From CAVRZY01 sp963725415 (GTDB lineage Bacteria; Acidobacteriota; Terriglobia; Bryobacterales; Bryobacteraceae): a DNA stretch of 64,000 nucleotides. Position 1 is the stretch's first letter. Each line of letters begins with the position of its first letter. The notes beneath the pieces were generated by a model. That model was given only the letters and a program-made list of their open reading frames with translations. It was not told the DNA's origin and did no database searches. The stretch is taken from positions 1-64,000 of the forward strand of contig CAVRZY010000223.1 of NCBI GenBank assembly GCA_963725415.1. The letters are read 5' to 3'. Shown here piece by piece: positions 26,620 to 39,001 of the stretch. Both the position numbers and the translations under genes were made by a program.

Positions 26620-27833
26620 GTGAGCATCAGTCAACTGGCACGATCGATCCATGAATCGGTTACCCTGAAGCTGAACGAAACGGCGGCCCTCCTCAGGGAG
26701 AAGGGCGAACCCGTGATTCACCTGGGAGGCGGCGAACCCAAGGGCAAGGCGCCGATTGACGCGATCGTCAGTTGCGCGGCGCTGCTGAACACGGGCGAGG
26801 TGCGGTACGCGCCGCCGGACGGGATTCCCCAGCTCAAGAAGGCCATCATACGGTACACCGAGGAGAACTACGACAAGCTGGTGACCCCGGACCACGTGAT
26901 CGTCTCCAACGGCGCCAAGCAATCCATCATGGTGACCCTGTACTCGATCCTGGAACCCAAGGACGAAGTGATTTTTCCGGCGCCGTACTGGGTGAGTTAC
27001 CCGGAGATGGTGAAGCTGGCGGGCGGGGTGCCGGTGATCGTGACGCCGGAAGACGGCACCTTCCGTCCCACACTGGAGGAGATGGCGGAGGCGGTGGGGC
27101 CGTATACCAAGGCCATCATCATCAACAGCCCCAACAACCCCTCCGGGGTGATGTACTCGGAGGAGTTCATCGCCGGGATCGTCGAGTTCTGCGAGAAGAA
27201 GAGCCTCTATCTGATTATGGACGACACCTACAACCGGCTGGTGTACGACGGCAGGGCCCCCATCAACTGCTACAAGTACGCGCGGAATCAGACGGAGAGT
27301 TCCAAGCTGGTGGTAGTCAACTGTGTCTCGAAGATGTACGCCATGACGGGCTTTCGGGTGGGCTGGGCGATCGGCAGCAAGGAACTGGTGGGGGCGATGA
27401 TCAACATCCAGTCGCAGCAGACCTCCGGCCCCTCGGTGCCGGCGCAGTGGGCAGCGGTGGGCGCGCTGAATGGCGTGCAATCCTCGATCGAAAGCCTGCG
27501 GAGGACACTGGAGAACAACCGCAACGTGCTGGTCAAGCACTTACGGGCGTTCGATGGCGTCAAGGTCACCAAGCCGGACGGCACGTTCTACACCTTCCCG
27601 GATTTCAGCGCCTACATGCAGGACTCCAACAAGCTGGCCAACCTGCTGCTAGAGAAGGTGCGGGTGGTGACGGTGCCGGGCAAGGAGTTCGGCATGGAGG
27701 GGCATCTGCGGGTGAGCTTCTGCGGGACCATTAAGGAGATCACCGAGGGCGTCGAACGCATCAAGTGGGCGCTGGATCCGAATTCTCCTAATGAGCTTTA
27801 CCTGGGCGACCGAAAACTGATGAGGGACTGGGC

Positions 27834-27837
<4 letters not shown>
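26620..27837 (+). CDS. aspC: PLP-dependent class I/II aminotransferase, aspartate aminotransferase type
   Basis: Fold-type I aminotransferase with the family landmarks: substrate-loop LGGGEPKGKAPIDAI, NSPNNPSGV, DDTYNRLVYDG, and the PLP-binding lysine in SKMYAMTGFRVGW at about residue 237. The closing Arg segment is HLRVSFCGT. Likely reaction: amino-group transfer between aspartate (or a related amino acid) and 2-oxoglutarate. GTG 26620 (VSISQLARSIHESV) is favoured over GTG 26608 because of spacing from AAAGGGAG. It overlaps pckA by ATGA, linking oxaloacetate production to PEP formation. Confidence 0.88.
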
Positions 27838-29480
<1,643 letters not shown>

Positions 29481-29507
29481 GCACGCCGCTGGCTTACAAG
29501 GCTGCGC

Positions 29508-29975
29508 ATGAAGGGAACACGCGAACTGATCGACGAATTCCTGGGGCAGAAGCGGATTGCGGTGGTGGGCGTGTCGCGCAACCCCAAGGACTTCAGCGCG
29601 GGGTTGCTGCGCGAATTCCGGAAGCGCGGATACGAGGTGGCGCCGGTGAACCCACATGTCAGCGAGATCGATGGACTGCGCTGCTTTGCGCGGGTGCAGG
29701 ACATAGCGCCTGCGGTGGAAGGCGCCCTATTGATGACGTCTCCGAAGATCACCGAACAGGTGGTTCGGGACTGCGCGGAAGCCGGGATTCGCCGGGTATG
29801 GATGCATGGGGTGTCAGGAAAAGGCGCGGTGAGCCAGGCGGCGATCGACTTCTGCCGGCAGCACGGCATCAGCGTGATTCCGGGATTTTGCCCGTACATG
29901 TTCTTCCCGAAGGCGGCCTGGTTCCACCGGCTGCACGGGTGGGTGATGAAGATCGCCGGCAGTTACCCGCGCTGA
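29508..29975 (+). CDS. CoA-binding domain protein
   Basis: A 155-residue Rossmann-fold protein of the CoA_binding_2/YccU type. The nucleotide-binding strand-loop-helix KRIAVVGVSRNPKDFSAGLL is followed by PVNPHVSEIDGLRCFARVQD and the hallmark RRVWMHGVSGKGAVS. The usual C-terminal CPYMFF is present (GFCPYMFFPKAAWF). These proteins bind CoA, often with a regulatory role that is not well defined. It is encoded 27 bases after pckA and probably cotranscribed. Confidence 0.85.
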   Translation: MKGTRELIDEFLGQKRIAVVGVSRNPKDFSAGLLREFRKRGYEVAPVNPHVSEIDGLRCFARVQDIAPAVEGALLMTSPKITEQVVRDCAEAGIRRVWMHGVSGKGAVSQAAIDFCRQHGISVIPGFCPYMFFPKAAWFHRLHGWVMKIAGSYPR

Positions 29976-29992
29976 GCGCCTCATGAAGCGGC

Positions 29993-32900
29993 TCATTGCA
30001 CAGGCAGGTTCACGGGCGGCGAAGATACTGCTCCAATCGTCACGACCAGGGGTTGCACCCCCGTTGGAGCGCCGGAAGGTACGACGACGTTCACCTGATT
30101 GAGGCCGGGGTAGCCGGGCGCCAAGCCGCTGAACTGCACTGGAGCAAGCACCCCGCCGATGGTCACGGTCGGAGTCGCAAGGGTGCGGGAGAGCAGTTGA
30201 GCTTGCGCCGGTTCCCCGGTATCCGGTTGGTTGTCCACCGGGCCGAGGCCGTTCATGTAAATCTGAACCGTGCTGCCCCGGCGCGCGGGATTGGCCGTGC
30301 TGATGGGCGCAAAGTTGCCGTCCAGAGCGGCGGCGAATGCCTGGGTGTCGGCGTAGACCGCCGGAGCGTAGTCCGACACGGGCACAGTGAGGAGCCCTCC
30401 GGAAGTGTAGCCGAGATTCACTTTCATCATCACCGAGGTCTGCCCGCGCAACTCCCAGGGAACCTGAACATTGATCTGCCGGGGGCTGACGAAAACCAGC
30501 CGGCCGGGAAGGCTCAGGCCCGCGCCCGGCACGTCGAAGCTCACACTAACGCCACTCAACGACAAGGGCAACGAGAGGGTGCTCTCTACCTGCAACACAT
30601 CGCTGAGCCCGGTTCCGAAAATCGAGATGTAGGATCCCGGGGCGATGCCCGGGCCGGTCTGGAAGCTAGCCGCATTGACGACACCGCCGGGTGCAATGGT
30701 GGGCGCCAGGCGGGCGGTTCCGTCGAAGGTGACAGTGAAACCGCCGGCGCGCGCCATGAACTGCTGGGGGCCCGGGGAGGGGCCGAGGATGGCTTCTGCG
30801 GCGGCGATTCCGTATGAGTCAGTCTGCCGGTCGGCATTCCGGATCACGCCGCCTCCCCGCGTGACCGCGAACTGCACCGGGAGGCCCGAGACAGAGACCC
30901 CGTAACGGTCGAGGACCTTGAAGGCGATGGCGCCGTCGGGCACGTCCTGGCCCACGGGGCCGTCAAAGCTGTAGCCCAGCAGGGGGACCACCTGGGACGG
31001 AACGCCATCTCCGACGACATACATATAGGGCACGCGGATCGAGGAACCTGCGCCCTGGATCGTGACGGCGCCTTCGTAGAAGCCAGTCGGCGGCAGGGTG
31101 CCGCGCAGGGACAGAGTGACCATCTGATCCGGCTGGCCAGGCGTGAACGACAGGCTGGTCCTGTCCAGGACGGGCACGCTCTGGTTGCTGCTCCGAGGCG
31201 CGACGGCAAGTGTGAGCGAGCCTGCCCCCGAGCCGGCGTAATGGACAACGAGCTGCCGGTTCAAAGGGAGTCTTGTCTGCCCGTCCAGCGCTCCGAAAGA
31301 AACGGTGGCGGGCTCAGAGGTAATCGTCGTTTCAACGGCGCCGCCGGCGTTCAGCTTGCCATTTCCCGCAGCCACAGCCCCGGCCACCGCGCCGTAGTCT
31401 GTGAGGTCCTGTGTCGCACTGGTGACCACCGCCGATTTCAATTGCGCCGGGCTGAAGCCGGGATTCTTTTGTTTCACCAAGGCGGCTGCGCCAGCCACCA
31501 TGGGCGCGGAAAAACTGGTTCCGGCGGCTACGGTGTACCCGGATGGATCGTACATCTCGCCGTTCGGATCGAAGCGCTGGGTGGCCATATAAAGGTCGGT
31601 GCCGACCGCGACCAGTTCCGGCTTGAGCAGATAGTCGATCGATGGCCCGCGGGACGAGAAATCAGCGACGGTGTTAAACAGCGAGACATCGAACGGCGTA
31701 AGGGTGGCATCCAAGGTGCCTTGGGCGCCAGGGTTTGCCGCTACGTAGCTTCTCAGCGCCGCGCCATCGGCGCTCCCGATCATGGCTGACGGGATCAAGG
31801 TGTTGCCGAGACCGCCGGGCGCGAAAATCGAAGTCGCTCCGCTCTCTTGGATGATAACCACGCCGACCGCGCCTGCATTCTGGGCGTTGGTGACCTTCAC
31901 CGCGAAACTACAGACGGTTGAGGAGCGCACGATCAACGCAATGGCGCCGCTGAGTGACTTCGTGGGCAGCGCTGAGCAGGCCCGGCCGGTGCCGTCCAGC
32001 GGGGCGACGTCGCGGAAGGGGGCGGTCAGAGGGGTCGTTAACACCGGCCCGTCGCCGAAAATTGAAGGGATGGCCTGGAGATTTGCGGGGATGTTATCCC
32101 CTACCACGCGCACACTGGAAAGGAAGACATGCGAATTGGTCGAGGCCCCGACCGCGATTGCCGAGGGCGCGGTAGCGGGCGATTCGATGGTGTTCGCCGT
32201 CGGGATGCTACTCCCCGAATCGCCGCTGTTGCCCGCCGACACCACCACCGTGAGTCCGGCGTGGATCGCGTTCTCGACTATGGCGGCTACGAAGTCGCAG
32301 GGGGTGGAAGCGGGGCGCCGCAGGCTTGCCCCTGGTCCAGCGGTCCCGACAGCGCAGGTCCCCCCAGAGACAGGACGGCTATGTCCATTCCGTCGTTGAG
32401 CGCATCCTCGAGGGCCTGAGCGATGATATCGCCACCGGTGTAATCGTTGATTCCCGGGGAACCGAAGATTTTGTAACTCCCCAGCCAAGCTTGGGGAGCG
32501 ACGCCCGTAATGGTGTCGGATGGCCCTGTATTGGTAGCCCCGGCCGCTATCGTCGCCAGGGCCGTGCCGTGGCCTACCCTGTCGCGCGGCGAGAGGTCAT
32601 CCGGCCTGGAATCGGCCGCCGGGTTGGGTGGCGTTCCGGCCGCCAGCATGCCGACATAACTTCGGGCCACGATGACCTTCCTGTTGGTGAAGGCGCAGTC
32701 TGAACCCTGGCACTTCGGGAACCCGGGCGGAAGCGCGAGAGAAGAGTCCTGGAAAGCCGGATGAGTTTGATCGATGCCGCTATCGAGAATGGCGATCTTG
32801 ACTCCCGCGCCGGCGTCTGCGGAACCTCCCAGCTCGGACCACGCCGCCGGCACATTTTCCAACTGGATGGCCTTGTCGAGGTGGCGGTGGAGCAGGCGAA

Positions 32901-33249
32901 CGGGAACCACGGACTGGACGCCTGGCAGGCCGCTCAATTCGGCCATCCGGTCTTTGGAGGCCTGCACAAAAACCGCATTCATCAACACCTGAACCGAGCC
33001 AGTCACACGAAAGCTCCGGCGCTCCAGCTCGCGGCGCAAGGTCAACTGGGCCGCTTGGACACGCTGGCGGTAGTCGCGCCCAGCCGCGCTTCGAAGCCCC
33101 TCCGCCGTGGCGAAGCGTTGCACCGCCGGCGGGTCCGACAGGATCAACGCATAACGGCCGGACAGCACTTCGGCGGAAAACAGCGGCGACGCTGCTCCGA
33201 TCAGAAGTAGAGAAAACAGCAGGAAACAGAAACGAATTGTGATTTTCAT
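29993..33249 (-). CDS. Secreted subtilisin-like serine protease with acidobacterial C-terminal domain (frameshift near 32315)
   Basis: An S8 family protease exported by a signal peptide (MKITIRFCFLLFSLLLIGAA). The triad is complete: Asp in VKIAILDSGIDQTHPAF, His in GHGTALATIAAG, Ser in GTSFSAPMVAGAAAL. A protease-associated domain is inserted before the Ser (VTNAQNAGAVGVVIIQE). After the protease come beta domains, and the last about 230 residues match the Bryobacter/Solibacter C-terminal domain (FVSPRQINVQVPWEL, IYMNGLGPVDNQPD, LNQVNVVVPSG). The frame shifts once in a C-run near 32315 (QACGA | PASTPCDFVAAI). Combined length is about 1085 codons. It is convergent with the CoA-binding gene. 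Confidence 0.88.
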
Positions 33250-33267
33250 GGATTCTAGTGACCTCCG

Positions 33268-33687
33268 CTACGGCTTCGGATGTTCGAGACGGACATTGAC
33301 GGCATCAAGCGATCCATCGAGCGCGCGCTTGGCTTCCACCGAGAGGCGATCGCCGGACTGGAGACCGGAGGGCTTCAGGCTGGTTGATCCGTGGTAGTAC
33401 TTGGTCTTCTTCGTGCAACGGAACTCGATGGTATTGCCTGCCGCATTTTCCAGGGTGAGCGTTTTCCTGCCGATTCCTCGCAGTACTCCGGTGAAACTCG
33501 CCAACGGTTCCACCGCAGACCTGTCTGTAGTGGTTCCCGATTGCCTGCCGCCACCACGGCTCTGGGAGGGCGAACGGTCCGACGGGTAGCCTGCTGCCCG
33601 GCCGCGTCCGGTCTGTGAAAAGGCCGGAACGCCGGCCAGCAGGCTGAGCAGAAATCCGAAACCGCAAAGTCGGCCAATACCTTTCAT
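33268..33687 (-). CDS. Small exported protein, DUF5666-like
   Basis: A 139-residue product with a signal peptide (MKGIGRLCGFGFLLSLLAGV, cleavage near AFSQ). A Ser/Arg/Gly-rich linker is followed by a compact beta domain (FTGVLRGIGRKTLTLENAAG, EFRCTKKTKYY, LQSGDRLSVEAKR) that resembles OB-like DUF5666 domains. Function unknown. It lies 18 bases upstream of the subtilase gene on the same strand, so it is probably cotranscribed with it. ATG 33690 or 33687 are both possible. Confidence 0.65.
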   Translation of the reverse strand: MKGIGRLCGFGFLLSLLAGVPAFSQTGRGRAAGYPSDRSPSQSRGGGRQSGTTTDRSAVEPLASFTGVLRGIGRKTLTLENAAGNTIEFRCTKKTKYYHGSTSLKPSGLQSGDRLSVEAKRALDGSLDAVNVRLEHPKP

Positions 33688-33834
33688 CACCAGCCCGTTA
33701 CTGTGTTAAACCCCGGCGTCCTGAAAGAGACTCGCACAATCATCGAGAGGCGACGCCGGGCCGCGCGAGGGGAAACCTCGGACCACGGCAGTCCGGCAGC
33801 CAGGCTGTCGTGATCCGAGTGGCGCTGCTTCTGC

Positions 33835-34413
33835 TCACAAAGAGGCGGCACTTATGCCTAGAGTCCTCTCGAGATGCTGCTCATTGGCATGAACCTTGGC
33901 GAACTTGACGACCTGACCCACCGAACTGTGGAGCCGGTCGCATTCGCCGGCCAGGTTGTCAACGTGCTTCTGGTAGGCCGGCACCCACAAGGTCCCCGGC
34001 GTGTCGCTCACCAGCTTCATGGCGGCTTGGATGTTGTCCGCCATCAGTCTCAGTAGCGGAGCCGCCTCATCGATTGCCTTGCGTTCCCAGGGCGTAGCCG
34101 AGTCGCGGATGGTCTCGAGTTGGGAGAGCTGCCGCCCCATAGTGTTGACATCTTCTTTCAGGGCCTCCAACCTCAGGGCATGAATCTGCCAGCTTGCGTT
34201 AGGGCTGTGGGTGGTACTTTGCAGTTCCGAGGCATGCTCCGCGGCAAGGTAAGCCTTGCCTTGAAGCTGTTTCAGGAGTTCGAGCGCTTCCGTGCGGGCG
34301 CCCCGCCGGTCACGCTCCGGAGCCGTGGGCTTGGTCGCCGCCAGCGAAAGCACTGGCGCTGCCACCATGGCCGCCGCCAAACAACCGCTTAAAGTGAGGG
34401 ATCTCAGCGTCAT
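33835..34413 (-). CDS. Exported helical protein of unknown function
   Basis: A 192-residue protein with an N-terminal signal peptide (LTLSGCLAAAMVAAPVLSLA). The mature part is nearly all alpha-helical, with heptad-like stretches (TEALELLKQLQGKAYLAAEH, LEALKEDVNTMGRQLSQLET). No catalytic motif or known domain is evident. The 145-base gap separates it from the small protein downstream, so it may have its own transcript. Confidence 0.6.
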   Translation of the reverse strand: MTLRSLTLSGCLAAAMVAAPVLSLAATKPTAPERDRRGARTEALELLKQLQGKAYLAAEHASELQSTTHSPNASWQIHALRLEALKEDVNTMGRQLSQLETIRDSATPWERKAIDEAAPLLRLMADNIQAAMKLVSDTPGTLWVPAYQKHVDNLAGECDRLHSSVGQVVKFAKVHANEQHLERTLGISAASL

Positions 34414-34784
34414 AGTCTTGTTTTTCCTTTGCCCAGATTTCGGAAACTATGGTTTCCTACCTGTAAAGATGAAAGCAGAGAGAGCGCGGATGTTAGGAAT
34501 TGTAAAAGTTCGTCAGGGCGCCTTTACAGAAGGCAGGCTGCGACAAGGCCTTGAAGGCTGAATTGACGATTTGCTCATTGACGATTGACGATTTCCGTGT
34601 CCCGCCGCGCCAGACACAGCAATCGTCAATCGGCAATCCCGCAATCGTCAATTCCCGCGGCACAACCGCTCTGCCCGCGCCAGCCGCTCGCTCGGTTGTT
34701 CGGTTGCGGCCATGCCGCGATGTGTTACAATCGCCTGCCGGTTTGTGGATTCGAGTTTCGCAACGTTGACCGCGGAGGATCCCA
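34414..34784. other. Intergenic region without a gene
   Basis: This 371-base stretch separates the divergent exported-helical-protein and M14 peptidase genes. It contains copy 2 of the dispersed hairpin repeat (34563-34690), and the ends presumably carry the two promoters. I see no convincing coding sequence or RNA gene in it. Confidence 0.6.
34563..34690. repeat. Dispersed hairpin repeat, copy 2 (full length)
   Basis: The stem ATTGACGATTTCCGTGTC (34584-34601) pairs with GACACAGCAATCGTCAAT (34613-34630), 16 of 18 positions. The right flank continues CGGCAATCCCGCAATCGTCA and ATTCCCGCGGCACAACCGCT. The core is shared with copy 1 after fliJ (6370-6404); the right flank is shared with copy 3 after the nuclease gene (about 57388-57445). 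Confidence 0.65.
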
Positions 34785-37430
34785 ATGAAAGCAAAAGGCA
34801 GATTCGTTCACACGGTTGCTGGGCTGCTGACGCTGGCACTGCTTGGTTTGGTGCCCCTGGAGAGAAGCGCCCAGGCACAGAGCTCGATCACGTCTCCCGA
34901 GAAGTTCTTCGGCTTCCAGCTCGGCAGCGACCGCAAGATCGCCCGCTGGGACAAGATCGTCGAGTACTTCAAGCTGCTGGAAAAGGAGGGTGGCGGCAAG
35001 CTCAAGGTGGTAAACATGGGGCCGACCACCATGGGCAACCCCTTTCTGCTGGTGATCATCACCTCCCCGAACAACCTGGCCAGGCTGGAACGGCTGAGGC
35101 AGGTGAACACGCAGATCAGCGACCCGCGCGGGCTGGCCGAGCAAGAGGTCAAGAAGCTGGTCGGGGAGGGCAAGGCAGTCATCTGCCAGTCCATGAGCCT
35201 CCACGCCACGGAGATCGGCGGCACCCAGATGGCGCCGGAGCTGGCCTATGACCTCCTCGTCCCGGAAGGACGAGGAGACCCAGCGCATCCTGGACAACGT
35301 CGTCTTCCTCATGGTGCCGTCCTTCAACCCGGACGGCGCGATCATGGTCGCCGACTGGTACCAGAAGACGCTGGGCACGGAGTACGAGGGGTCGAATCTG
35401 CCCTGGCTGTACCACAAATACGCCGGCCACGACAACAACCGGGACGCCTTCCAGACCAACCTGGTCGAGTCGCAGTACATGGCCAAGATCATGTTCCGGG
35501 ATTGGATCCCGCAGGCCTACCTCGACCACCACCACATGGGCAGCTACGGCGCCCGGATCTACGTCCCGCCCTACGCCGAGCCGGTTCGTCCCTACGCCGA
35601 TCCCCTGATCTGGCGGGAGATGAGCTGGTACGGGGCGCACATCGCCTACAAGGAAGAGGAGGCCGGCCTGTCAGGCATCATCAACATGGCCCAGTATTCC
35701 GGCTGGGGCCATTTCGGGTTTCACTGGATCACCCCGTTCCACAACATCGCCGGGATGCTCACCGAGTCGGCCAGCGCGAAACTGGCGACGCCGATCTACA
35801 TTCATCCCGACCAGCTCCGGGGCGGAACCCGGGGCCTGCCGTCCTACGAGGCCCAGACCACCTTCCCCAATCCCTGGCCGGGCGGCTGGTGGAGGCTCCG
35901 GGACATCGTCGAGCGGCAGAAGGTCTCGGCCTGGGCGCTGCTGGACCTGGCGGCGCGGAACAAGGAGACCGTGCTCTGGAACGCCTACCTGAAGGCCAAG
36001 CGGCAGACCGAGCGGGGCGCTCAGGGCAAGCCCGCCGCGTATGTGATTCCCCGAACCCAGCACGATCCGCTGACCGCCGTGAAGCTGGTCAACAAGCTGC
36101 TGCTCCAGGGCATCGAGATCCAGCAGGCGCCCGAAGGGTTTCACCACCACGGACGGTGTGAGCTATCCGGCGGGCTCCTACGTCGTCTCGCTGGCCCAGC
36201 CCAAGATGGGCCTGATCCGGTATCTGCTGGGCCGCACCTTCTATCCCGACAACGAGTGGACCCGGGCCGAGACGGCTCTCCCATGCGGCCTTACGACATG
36301 GCCACCGACACGATGTTCGAGTTCATGGGCGTGCGCGTCGACCCGCTGGACGAGACCGTGCAGAGGCGACCTCCGGAAACTCACCGGCGCCGTCGAGGCC
36401 GCAGGGAAGGTGGCCCGGCGGCCGGATACGCGTTCGATGGCAGGCTGAACGACAGCTTCAAAGCGCTGAACCTGCTGCTCGACAAAGGCGTTGCGGTGCG
36501 GCGCGTCGACAAGGCCGGCCAGGGCCTCCGGCCCGGCGATTTCGTCGTCGTGCCGGGATCGGAAGCGGTGCTGCGCGCCGATCGCGAAAGAAACAGGCGT
36601 TGACTTCATCGCGCTGAAACCCGAAGTCCCGCTGATTGCCCACGAGGTCAAGCGGCTGCGCATCGGCATGTACCAGCGCTACTGGGGCGGCAATATGGAC
36701 GAGGGATGGACGCGCTTGCTGCTGGAGCAGTTCGGCTTCCCCTACACCACGCTGATGGATGCCGAGATCAAGAAGGGCGGCCTCAACGACAAGCTATGAC
36801 GTCATCATCCTGCCCGACGATTCGACGGCCAGGATCACCGGCGAGAGACCCGCGGCGCCCGGCCGAGCCACCGGCGAAAGAGGCGCAAGAGGCGAGGCGC
36901 CCGACCGGCCCGAAGAGCCTATCCCCCCGAGTACCGCAGCGGCATCGGCAACGAAGGCGTCAACGCGCTGAAAGCGTTCGTCCAGAAGGGCGGAACCCTG
37001 GTGACGCTGGGCGGGGCCAGCAACTTCGCCATCGAGAGACTCGGGCTGAACGTCCGCAACGTGGTGGCAGGCAGGAGCTCGAAGGAGTTCTGGTGCCCGG
37101 GGTCCACGCTCAGGGTGAAATTCGACAACGCCAACCCGCTGGCTTACGGGATGCCGTCGGAGGGGCTGGCGCTTTACCTGGGCGGCAACCCGGCCTTCGA
37201 GATCACCCCCAGCGAGCACAACGAGCGCTACGAGGTCATCGTCCGCTACGCCGACCGCGACCTGCTTCAGAGCGGCTGGCTGATCGGGGAAGAGACCCTG
37301 GCCAAGAAAGCCGGGATGATCGCGGCCAAATACGGGGAGGGCCGGGTGGTCCTCATCGGCTTCCGGCGCCCAGCACCGCGCCCAGACCCACGGCACCTTC
37401 AAGCTGCTGTTCAATGCCTTTATACGGTAG
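34785..37430 (+). pseudogene. M14-type metallocarboxypeptidase, at least six frameshifts
   Basis: An exported zinc peptidase can be followed through all three frames. It has a signal peptide (VAGLLTLALLGLVPLERSAQ), the zinc HxxE in MSLHATEIGG, NPDGAIMVADWYQKT, the third ligand in LDHHHMGSYGARIYVPPYAE, and the end THGTFKLLFNAFIR with TAG at 37428-37430. Frame changes fall near 35255 (inside a CTCCTCGTCC/GGACGAGGAG hairpin), 36150, 36270, 36370-36400, 36585, 36800, between 36850 and 36940, and near 37368. Combined length is about 880 codons. The density of breaks exceeds that of any other gene here, so real decay is possible, though some sites look like sequencing compressions. Confidence 0.75.
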
Positions 37431-37520
37431 CGCTGGCAAGTGAGCCGCGTTAAGCGGACTGCGCAGCGACCGGCTATCTGAGCGTGGGTTTCCTCAACGG
37501 TAACTGCCAAGGCGGCAGAG

Positions 37521-38162
37521 CTATGGGACTACCGCACGCAGCTTTGTAGTCATCGCGATCAAATACTCCCACTCCTCCGGTTTCTGCGCCCACTTGGTTG
37601 TTACCAGGACTCGCTGGCCGACAATCTTGACCTCGAGGAACCATTGAGGACTGGAGGCGTGCTCCAGCAGGATCTTCTGTACCTGGTTGTTGACGACTAT
37701 GGCCGCAACATCCAGTCGGCGGCACACAACGGTGTACTCGCGGTGGAACTCCGGCCCGCCTACTTCAACCCTGTCACTCAGCGTCTTGTCCACGAGCGGT
37801 ACCCGCCGGTAAATGGTCACCGGCTCCTCGCTCCTCCCGCCCGGATTTTCCGCCAGACACCCAAAGCCATATTCATAGAACCGCCACGCACGCAGGGAGG
37901 AACTGTAGCTAAACAGGTACACGCTCGCCGGTGGTCCCTGAACCGAGACGATGTCGTATGCGTTCCAGGACCAGTCTGGGCGTAGCTGCTCCAGTATGGG
38001 TTTCAGTTGGGACTGGTCGCGTCCCAGGAATCTCCACCCATGGCCGATGGCGAACTGCTCCATCGCGGCCTTTCCTTGGGCGGTCTGGCGCAACGAGAGG
38101 ATGAGGATGATGACCACGGCGATTCCGAATATGGCTAGCACGATGATCGCGGTACGATCCAT
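37521..38162 (-). CDS. Membrane-anchored protein of unknown function
   Basis: ATG 38162 follows GGAGG and gives an N-terminal membrane helix (MDRTAIIVLAIFGIAVVIIL). The 213-residue protein then has a soluble alpha/beta domain (QFAIGHGWRFLGRDQSQLKP, VYLFSYSSSLRAWRFYEYGF, FLEVKIVGQRVLVTTKW) reminiscent of small DUF3137-like bacterial domains, with no catalytic motif. An upstream in-frame extension exists but lacks a plausible start. It lies 62 bases after another small membrane protein on the same strand. Confidence 0.65.
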   Translation of the reverse strand: MDRTAIIVLAIFGIAVVIILILSLRQTAQGKAAMEQFAIGHGWRFLGRDQSQLKPILEQLRPDWSWNAYDIVSVQGPPASVYLFSYSSSLRAWRFYEYGFGCLAENPGGRSEEPVTIYRRVPLVDKTLSDRVEVGGPEFHREYTVVCRRLDVAAIVVNNQVQKILLEHASSPQWFLEVKIVGQRVLVTTKWAQKPEEWEYLIAMTTKLRAVVP

Positions 38163-38224
38163 TTTGCCTCCGGTGCGTGTTGCCACGGCTGCGATTCTAC
38201 CCCGAGCAATGTGAAAGCGAGACC

Positions 38225-38680
38225 TCAGCCATTCGCCGCTTGAAGCTTGCCGACGAGAAGCCGGATCAAGAGAACGAGGCCAGTCACTGCCATCGAGCCT
38301 CCCACCAGGGCGAAAAACAGAAAGACCCAGCCCAAGAGCTGCTTGCCCCATTTCGGACCCACTTCTGCTTTCTCGGGCTGGTCGGGCAGGTAGGTGATGG
38401 TCTCAATGCCACCCTCGCGCAGCATCCGCCAGGCTCGCGAACGGACCTTGAGTTCTAGTTCTTCCTGCCTTCCCTGAAGATTGACGAACGTGAAACGGGC
38501 ATAGTAGTTCTCAAGGCCCCCACCCTTGCGGAGCTTCTTGGCGACGGTGGCCTGGGTGGTTACGCCACGCTCGCGTACCTCGCGCCCAGCGCGCCAGAAG
38601 TGGAGGGCGCCGCAGCAGACCAGCGAGCCGGCGACGATTGGCGCGCACACAAAGACAAGGGTTTTGGCAGGTCCTTCCAC
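38225..38680 (-). CDS. DUF3592-like small membrane protein
   Basis: A 151-residue protein with two membrane helices (TLVFVCAPIVAGSLVCCGAL near the N-terminus; LLGWVFLFFALVGGSMAVTG near the C-terminus). They flank a small soluble domain (REVRERGVTTQATVAKKLRK, YYARFTFVNLQGRQEELELK, ITYLPDQPEKAEVGPKW). That topology and the YLPDQPEKA segment match DUF3592-type proteins of unknown function. It probably forms an operon with the next minus-strand gene. Confidence 0.7.
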   Translation of the reverse strand: MEGPAKTLVFVCAPIVAGSLVCCGALHFWRAGREVRERGVTTQATVAKKLRKGGGLENYYARFTFVNLQGRQEELELKVRSRAWRMLREGGIETITYLPDQPEKAEVGPKWGKQLLGWVFLFFALVGGSMAVTGLVLLIRLLVGKLQAANG

Positions 38681-39001
38681 GGCAGCAGCTCGTTCTTAAA
38701 AGGGAATTGCCATTTTGGGTCCCCGATCAGTTGATAGTATAGACCCGACCGTATCCGCTTGTTGCATGCCAGCCCGTTTTTCAGTTCCGGCGACCTTGAC
38801 CTTGGCACCTGGCTGCTGTAGCGCCGCTGAACGGGTCACGGCTGCATCCTGATGCATTCCCGTGCATCGAAATGATGCCACAGGTCATCGTGAAGGGCTT
38901 TGAGATGCAGTGAGGACGGTGGTGCCCCTGCGCTGACGGCCTGCCTCGCGACAACCACAGGTTGCGCCATCCTGGCAAGCTGCCGTATTCTGGGTTCTTC
39001 C
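38681..39001. other. Intergenic region, nothing convincing
   Basis: This 321-base region between divergent genes has several open frames, none with a recognisable start, ribosome-binding site or domain. One minus-strand frame ending near 38836 reads LHLKALHDDLWHHFDARECI, which looks protein-like and may be a gene remnant. I cannot name it. Confidence 0.4.
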
